DNA of 5,453 nucleotides from Phycisphaerales bacterium (GTDB lineage: Bacteria > Planctomycetota > Phycisphaerae > Tepidisphaerales > Tepidisphaeraceae), in the NCBI GenBank assembly GCA_003153655.1, contig PMAK01000171.1:219-5671 (forward strand), given 5' to 3'. A program made the position numbers and the translations under genes. The notes beneath the pieces were generated by a model. It saw nothing but the letters and a program-made list of their open reading frames with translations, did not search any database and had not been told where the DNA came from. Positions 1-4,121 of this stretch are shown piece by piece; position 1 is the first letter of the stretch, and every line of letters starts with the position of its first letter.

Positions 1-55
1 TCGTCATTCGGATTTCGGATTTGATTCGTCATTCTGGTTTCGGGTTTCTGGTTTC
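1..55. repeat. Degenerate heptamer / TCGTCATTC intergenic repeats
   Basis: The left edge is simple-sequence-like. TCGTCATTC occurs at 1-9 and again at 26-34. Between and after these copies the sequence falls into 7-base units: GGATTTC (10-16), GGATTTG (17-23), TGGTTTC (35-41), GGGTTTC (42-48) and TGGTTTC (49-55), a consensus of KGRTTTC. The tract stops just before the first gene and probably continues leftward beyond the window. Its function is unknown. It could be an intergenic tandem repeat, a remnant of a dispersed repeat, or an upstream promoter element. Confidence 0.6.
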
Positions 56-60
56 CCCAC

Positions 61-66
61 TAATAT
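61..66 (+). promoter_or_regulatory. -10-like box TAATAT close to the peptidase start
   Basis: TAATAT matches the key A2 and T6 positions of a sigma-70 type -10 element. It ends six bases before the ATG at 73, so transcription would start at or next to the A of the start codon, giving a leaderless or nearly leaderless message. No purine-rich Shine-Dalgarno sequence lies in the preceding bases, which are pyrimidine-rich (CCCCT just before the ATG). No good -35 hexamer is seen 16-19 bases upstream, where the heptamer repeats lie, so the call is tentative. Confidence 0.35.
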
Positions 67-72
67 TCCCCT

Positions 73-3024
73 ATGAACGCCAACGACCGCATCAACGGCT
101 TCCTCGTCCGCCGCATCACCCCCTTAGAAAAGCTTCGCGGCACCAGCTACGAACTCCTCCACGAAAAAACCGGCGCGCGCATCCTCCACATTCACAACGA
201 CGACGCCGAAAACCTCTTCTCCGTCACATTCCCCACCCCACCCTCCGACGACACCGGCGTCCCCCATATCCTCGAGCACAGCGTCCTCGCCGGCTCTCGT
301 CATTACCGCGTCAAAGACCCCTTCTTCGAAATGGTCAAATGCAGCATGGCCACCTTCATCAACGCCATGACCGGCAGCGACTACACCGTCTATCCCGTCG
401 CCAGCAACGTCCGCCAGGATTTCTACAACCTCGCCGAAGTCTATTGGGACGCCGTCTTTCACCCCCTCCTCACCGAAAAAACATTCGAGCGCGAAGGCCA
501 TCACCTCGAATTCGCCGACAAAAAAGATCCCGCCAGCGACCTGATCATCAAGGGAATCGTCTACAACGAAATGAAAGGCGCACGCTCCAGCCCCGAAGCC
601 AAGGTAAACGACCTCATCGAAAAAAAGCTCTGGCCCGACACCCCCTACGGCAAAGACGCCGGCGGCGACCCCGACAAAATCCCCGATCTAACCTGGCAAG
701 GCCTCCGCGACTTCCACCGTCGCTTCTACCAGCCCGCCAACGCATACATCTTCCTCTACGGCGACATCCCCACCGCCGATCACCTGAAATTCCTCGGCGA
801 CAGACTCAATGAACTCACCGCGGTAGACACGCGCGTAAAATTGCCCCCGCAACCGCGCTGGACCCAGCCGCGCATCATAAAAGATGTCTACCCCGTCGCC
901 CCCACCGACGAAACCGCCGGAAAATCCTTCATCGTCCTGAACTGGCTCACAGGTTCCGGCGTAGACGTCGCCGAAGTCTTCGCCTTCAGCGCACTAGAGC
1001 GAATCCTCGTCGGCAACCAATCCGCACCCCTCCGTAAAGCCCTTATCGATTCCAAGCTCGGCGAAGACCTTTCCCACACCGGCTTCTGGACCAACGGCAT
1101 CGACACCTCCTTCCACATCGGCCTCAAAGGCACCGAGCCCGATCGCGCCGACCGCGTGCTGAAATTAATCCAGGATACCCTCGCCGAAGTCGCAACCCGA
1201 GGCGTCTCCCGCGAACAATTCGATTCCGCGCTCCAACAACTCGCCTACCGATATTTGGAAATCTCCCCATCATTCCCATTGCACCTCATGGGCAACGTCA
1301 CCAGCATGTGGCTATACGGCGCAGACCCCCTCACTCTCCTCCACGCCGAAACCCACATCCAAAAACTAAAAGATGATTTCGCCGCCAACCCGAAACTCTT
1401 CAGCGATTTGATCCAACGCAAACTCCTGAGCAACCCGCATCGCCTGATGCTCGTCGTCCAGCCCGACCGCGAAATCCAACCGCGCAAAGACGCCGAGTTC
1501 GCCGACAAAATGAAAAAACTGAAGGCGTCGATGTCCCCTGCGGATTTGGATCACGTCCGCAAAAACCAACAGGAACTCGATGCCCTCTTAGATGAGCCCA
1601 ATTCTCCCGAAGCCATCGCCTCCCTCCCCCAGCTTCGCGTGAAAGATTTACCACCCAAACCGCGCCACATAAAAACCGCGGTAGAAAACCTGACCGGCGG
1701 CGGCGTCCTCCTCCGCAGCGACGTCTTCGCCAACGGCGTAAACTACCTGCAGGTAAGTTTCGACCTAACAGGCCTCCCGCCAGACCTCTATCCGTACCTC
1801 CCATTATTCGGCGACTGCATCCACAAAATGGGCGCAGCGGGACAAGATTACGCCGCCATCGCCCAGCGCGTCGCCGCCTTCACCGGCGGCATCGGATTCT
1901 CCGTCGCCCTCAGCACCCGCGTCGACGATCCCAAAAAACTCATCCAACAAGCCACTTTCTCCACCAAATTCCTGGACGACAAAGCCCCCGACGCCCTCAC
2001 CCTCCTCCGCGACGTGATGTTCGAAATCGACCCGCGCGACATCCCTAGACTCAAAGACGTTCTCTTACAATCCCGCGCCCATCAGCGCATGCGCCCCAAC
2101 AGCGACGGCATGGGCCTCGCCCTCCGCCACGCCGCCCGAGGCCTCAATCTCGAAGCCCACCTAAACGAAATCCTAGGCGGAATCCCCCAAATCAACCTCT
2201 TCGAAAAAATCACTGAAAGTGATCCCAACCCACTCTTAGAACGCATCGACGCCATCCGAAAATTCCTGCTGAATCCCGCCCGCATGAACGTCAGCTTCAC
2301 CGGCGCCGACAAACCCGCAAACGAAGTCCGCAAGCGCATCTCCGACTGGCGCGCCGCGATGAAACAAACGCCAATCCAAGAAACCCCAACAGACTTCCGC
2401 CCCCAATCAACCCCGCGCCGCGAAGGCCTCGCCGCCCCAATGAACGTCGCCTATTGCACAATGGTCATGCCCGCCCATCACATCTCCCACCCCGACGCCC
2501 CCAGACTTTCAGTCGCCGCCCGACTCCTAAGCCTCGGCTATGTTCTAGAAGAAGTCCGCTTCAAAGGCACAGCCTACGGCGGTGGCTGCGGCTACAACGG
2601 CTCCGGCCGCGCCTGGACCTTCAATTCCTACCGCGACCCCTGGATCAATCGCACCCTCGACGTCTACACCGCATCCCTGAAACACATCAAAGAGGCGACG
2701 TGGACCCAAGGCGACGTAGACCGCGCAATCATCGGCACAGCCAAAGAAGGCGAGCGCCCCATCCGCCCCCCGCAAGCCACCGGCACCACCCTCTGGCGAC
2801 ACCTCGTCGGCGACACCCCCGACAACCGCAACGCAAGACACGCCGCGATGCTCGAAGTAACGCTGAAAGATGTCCGCCGCGTATTAATCGAACAATTCGA
2901 AACAAACGCATCGGCCGCATCCATCTGCGTAACCTCCAGCCGAAAGAAATTAGAGGAAGCCAACACCGAGCGCCCTGATCAAAAACTGGAAATAACCGAT
3001 ATTCTAGCTCAGGCGGCCACTTAA
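73..3024 (+). CDS. M16C zinc metallopeptidase, presequence protease (PreP)-like
   Basis: This is a zinc oligopeptidase of the insulinase/pitrilysin superfamily, subfamily M16C. Known members (PreP, falcilysin) close as a clamshell around peptides of up to several dozen residues and degrade them. The inverted zinc site HILEH is at residues 65-69 (ligands H65 and H69, catalytic E68), with the third ligand E166 in YNEMKG. The middle region, about 480-700, fits the M16C-associated domain, including the linker rich in Lys/Pro near 510-530. In the C-terminal half, R829 and Y835 (RFKGTAYGG) have the six-residue spacing of the substrate-binding Arg/Tyr pair of plant and human PreP, followed by SYRDP at 852-856. 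The length of 983 residues is normal for the family, and both halves are intact. There is no signal peptide or membrane segment, so it is probably cytosolic. The ATG at 73 is the first plausible start, without a Shine-Dalgarno sequence. No terminator hairpin is visible after the stop. Confidence 0.94.
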   Translation: MNANDRINGFLVRRITPLEKLRGTSYELLHEKTGARILHIHNDDAENLFSVTFPTPPSDDTGVPHILEHSVLAGSRHYRVKDPFFEMVKCSMATFINAMTGSDYTVYPVASNVRQDFYNLAEVYWDAVFHPLLTEKTFEREGHHLEFADKKDPASDLIIKGIVYNEMKGARSSPEAKVNDLIEKKLWPDTPYGKDAGGDPDKIPDLTWQGLRDFHRRFYQPANAYIFLYGDIPTADHLKFLGDRLNELTAVDTRVKLPPQPRWTQPRIIKDVYPVAPTDETAGKSFIVLNWLTGSGVDVAEVFAFSALERILVGNQSAPLRKALIDSKLGEDLSHTGFWTNGIDTSFHIGLKGTEPDRADRVLKLIQDTLAEVATRGVSREQFDSALQQLAYRYLEISPSFPLHLMGNVTSMWLYGADPLTLLHAETHIQKLKDDFAANPKLFSDLIQRKLLSNPHRLMLVVQPDREIQPRKDAEFADKMKKLKASMSPADLDHVRKNQQELDALLDEPNSPEAIASLPQLRVKDLPPKPRHIKTAVENLTGGGVLLRSDVFANGVNYLQVSFDLTGLPPDLYPYLPLFGDCIHKMGAAGQDYAAIAQRVAAFTGGIGFSVALSTRVDDPKKLIQQATFSTKFLDDKAPDALTLLRDVMFEIDPRDIPRLKDVLLQSRAHQRMRPNSDGMGLALRHAARGLNLEAHLNEILGGIPQINLFEKITESDPNPLLERIDAIRKFLLNPARMNVSFTGADKPANEVRKRISDWRAAMKQTPIQETPTDFRPQSTPRREGLAAPMNVAYCTMVMPAHHISHPDAPRLSVAARLLSLGYVLEEVRFKGTAYGGGCGYNGSGRAWTFNSYRDPWINRTLDVYTASLKHIKEATWTQGDVDRAIIGTAKEGERPIRPPQATGTTLWRHLVGDTPDNRNARHAAMLEVTLKDVRRVLIEQFETNASAASICVTSSRKKLEEANTERPDQKLEITDILAQAAT

Positions 3025-3043
3025 TTTTTGAACGTAAAGTTTG

Positions 3044-3089
3044 CGCGACAATATATCTATAACCGCCAACACAAGAGAGACTTGTCGCG
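3044..3089. repeat. Widely spaced inverted repeat, candidate operator of the toxin-antitoxin operon
   Basis: CGCGACAA at 3044-3051 is the exact reverse complement of TTGTCGCG at 3082-3089. The two 8-base arms have 30 bases between them and a centre-to-centre distance of 38 bases. The right arm covers the -35 hexamer of the operon promoter. A ribbon-helix-helix antitoxin bound at both arms, possibly bridged by the toxin, would block this promoter, as in the autoregulation known for type II toxin-antitoxin operons. That role is inferred from position. The repeat itself is directly seen. Confidence 0.5.
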
Positions 3090-3110
3090 TCACCTATTCC
3101 AGTCGATAAT
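3082..3110 (+). promoter_or_regulatory. Sigma-70-like promoter of the antitoxin-toxin operon
   Basis: The -35 element TTGTCG (3082-3087, 4 of 6 consensus) and the -10 element GATAAT (3105-3110, 5 of 6) are separated by exactly 17 bases. The -10 box ends seven bases before the ATG at 3118, so transcription should begin at about 3117-3118. That would leave the antitoxin with essentially no leader, consistent with the missing Shine-Dalgarno sequence. A second, weaker pair, TTGAAC (3028-3033) and TATATC (3052-3057) with an 18-base gap, lies upstream and would give a leader of about 55 bases. Confidence 0.5.
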
Positions 3111-3117
3111 AGCAATC

Positions 3118-3330
3118 ATGTCCACCACCGAGACGGTCCAATTTCAAGCAACCCCTGAGTTGCAACGCCAGTTGGAGGCAGAGGCCACCAGACTCAATCT
3201 CTCGCTATCCGCCTACATTCTCTATCTTCATTCCCGCATCGCACCCGGTCGCGATGGGCAGCGTTTTGATCGCCACATTCAAGAAGTCTTCGGCAAGCAT
3301 GGCGATCTGATGCGAAGGCTGGCGAAGTGA
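3118..3330 (+). CDS. Antitoxin, ribbon-helix-helix-like with Phd-like C-terminal tail
   Basis: This is a 70-residue protein directly upstream of, and overlapping, a Doc/Fic toxin, so it is most probably the neutralising antitoxin and operon repressor. Residues 7-42 fit a ribbon-helix-helix pattern: a short strand (VQFQATPEL), then a charged helix (RQLEAEATRL), then a Ser/Leu turn and a second helix (SLSAYILYLHSR). The tail after residue 49 (RFDRHIQEVFGKH, ending in LAK) recalls the C-terminal toxin-binding segment of P1 Phd. The ATG at 3118 is preferred over an in-frame TTG at 3028, because the intervening 30 codons look non-coding and contain the promoter. The family assignment is by eye. 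It could also be an unassigned Doc-linked antitoxin family. Confidence 0.72.
   Translation: MSTTETVQFQATPELQRQLEAEATRLNLSLSAYILYLHSRIAPGRDGQRFDRHIQEVFGKHGDLMRRLAK
3314..3318 (+). promoter_or_regulatory. Ribosome binding site for the toxin (supports the GTG start)
   Basis: GAAGG lies eight bases before the GTG at 3327, inside the end of the antitoxin gene. It supports GTG, in a GTGA overlap with the antitoxin stop codon, as the toxin start and suggests translational coupling. No ATG lies nearby in frame. Confidence 0.55.
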
Positions 3331-4004
3331 ATGCGGAACCCAAATTCCTTTCAGTAGACGACGTCCTTTCACTTCACGCCATCGCGATCGAAGACCAGGG
3401 TGGCGATCCAACCCTCCGCGACCGCGCATTGCTTGAATCCGCCATGGCGATGCCCGCGCAGCAGTTCGCGGACCATTATCTCCACGAAGATATCCCCGCG
3501 ATGGCCGCCGCCTACGCATTTCATATTTGCAGCAATCACCCTTTCCTGGACGGCAACAAACGCGCCGCAACAGCCGCGATGATCGCGTTTTTATCCGACA
3601 ACGGCTGGCGTTTCATCGCGACCGCAGATGAAGCCGAGCCAATCATCCTTCAGCTTGCAGCGGGATCGCTGGACAAGCCCGCATTCACTCAATGGGTGAG
3701 GAAATATATGCGCGAAAAACCAAAGCTCGAATTACGGGATTTCTTTGCCCGGCTGAATTATCTCAACATCGCGGAGTTCTTCGAGTCTGGCTTAGTCCAC
3801 GACAATCCGGACCTCGCTCACAAGGAGCGCGTGGACACTATCATTGAAGCTGCTCGCGCAATCCCGGCAATTACTGAGGCCAATTTGGGCGCAGTGCACG
3901 CGGAGCAATCCGGCAACCATCAATCCGCCGAAATTCTTAGAACACAGTCCAGGCTATTAACGGCAATCTATCGCATCGCGCAAGATATGGGTTATGAATG
4001 GTAG
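3327..4004 (+). CDS. doc: Doc/Fic-family death-on-curing toxin with C-terminal extension
   Basis: This is the toxin of a type II toxin-antitoxin pair. P1 Doc, the family model, phosphorylates EF-Tu and halts translation. Residues 1 to about 127 form the Doc core, with the segment GGDPTLRDRALLESA at 25-39 and the Fic motif HPFLDGNKR at 71-79 (catalytic H71, with D75, N77 and R79). As in Doc, Lys replaces the second Gly of the AMPylating Fic motif and the second Arg (motif position +3) is absent, here T82, so phosphotransfer is more likely than AMPylation. Doc proteins are usually about 125-130 residues. This one has 225, and the last 98 or so are helical-looking and not recognised. The start is GTG, overlapping the antitoxin stop by 4 bases. 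Codon use (3 of 7 Lys codons are AAG) differs from the flanking genes, suggesting transfer. Confidence 0.88.
   Translation: MNAEPKFLSVDDVLSLHAIAIEDQGGDPTLRDRALLESAMAMPAQQFADHYLHEDIPAMAAAYAFHICSNHPFLDGNKRAATAAMIAFLSDNGWRFIATADEAEPIILQLAAGSLDKPAFTQWVRKYMREKPKLELRDFFARLNYLNIAEFFESGLVHDNPDLAHKERVDTIIEAARAIPAITEANLGAVHAEQSGNHQSAEILRTQSRLLTAIYRIAQDMGYEW
3698..3701 (+). promoter_or_regulatory. Possible internal ribosome binding site within the toxin gene
   Basis: GAGG (in GTGAGGAAATAT) sits six bases before the in-frame ATG at 3708. This is an optimal arrangement, in a window where two of the four genes have no Shine-Dalgarno sequence at all. Confidence 0.35.
3708..4004 (+). other. Possible separately translated C-terminal part of the toxin (98 residues)
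   Basis: Translation from the internal ATG at toxin codon 128 would give MREKPKLELRDFF onward, 98 residues ending at the toxin's own stop. The start falls where the Doc core ends. The product is mostly helical by appearance: an amphipathic stretch at LRDFFARLNYLNIAEFF, then a charged region, then a final helix around AEILRTQSRLLTAIYRIAQ. It has no cysteines, signal peptide or recognised motif. It may only be a domain of the full-length toxin. The separate product is inferred from the ribosome binding site alone. Confidence 0.25.
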
Positions 4005-4121
4005 CTTTCCAAATAAGCTGAAATTTATCTTAACTCTCTCCGGGATTGCCTCGTACAAGGGCACTGACGCTCGCAAACATCCATTCCCCTTTCTCAAGCG
4101 TATATCACCGGGAGAACGACT
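4005..4121 (+). other. Intergenic leader of the secreted thioredoxin-like gene
   Basis: These 117 bases between the toxin stop and the next start contain no convincing -35/-10 pair and no rho-independent terminator. TCTC(T)CCGG at 4035-4043 is complementary, with one bulged T, to CCGGGAGA at 4108-4115, which contains the Shine-Dalgarno sequence. A small TGCC/GGCA stem (4047-4050 with 4060-4063) could form inside the resulting loop. A folded leader that hides the ribosome binding site is possible but weakly supported. Confidence 0.3.
4110..4114 (+). promoter_or_regulatory. Ribosome binding site of the secreted thioredoxin-like gene
   Basis: GGGAG is followed by seven bases and then the ATG at 4122. 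It fixes the start of this gene directly before a clear signal peptide. Confidence 0.7.

Noticed and set aside
124..504. Antisense frame of 126 codons rich in Gly, Val, Asp and Glu
   Set aside because: It is the mirror of the peptidase codon bias, since reverse-complemented GAC/GCC/CTC codons give Val/Gly/Glu. No motif or ribosome binding site is seen.
21..812. Long + frame rich in Arg, Pro and His overlapping the peptidase start
   Set aside because: It is a frame-shifted reading of the C-rich peptidase gene. Its composition (mostly R, P, H, Q) is typical of such shadows, and the peptidase frame has unmistakable motifs.
1400..1804. Antisense frame of 134 codons rich in Arg and Gly
   Set aside because: It lies wholly inside the conserved middle domain of the peptidase and has the low-complexity composition of a shadow frame.
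2454..2978. + frame of 174 codons rich in Arg, Pro and His at the end of the peptidase gene
   Set aside because: It is an alternative frame through the substrate-binding C-terminal part of the peptidase, which is clearly the coding frame.
3010..3030. Possible terminator after the peptidase (TTTTT at 3025-3029)
   Set aside because: The T-run has no GC-rich hairpin before it, so it does not meet the pattern of an intrinsic terminator.
3028..3117. N-terminal extension of the antitoxin from a TTG start
   Set aside because: The added 30 residues are not conserved-looking, and the region contains the inverted repeat and a 17-base-spaced promoter. The ATG at 3118 fits better.
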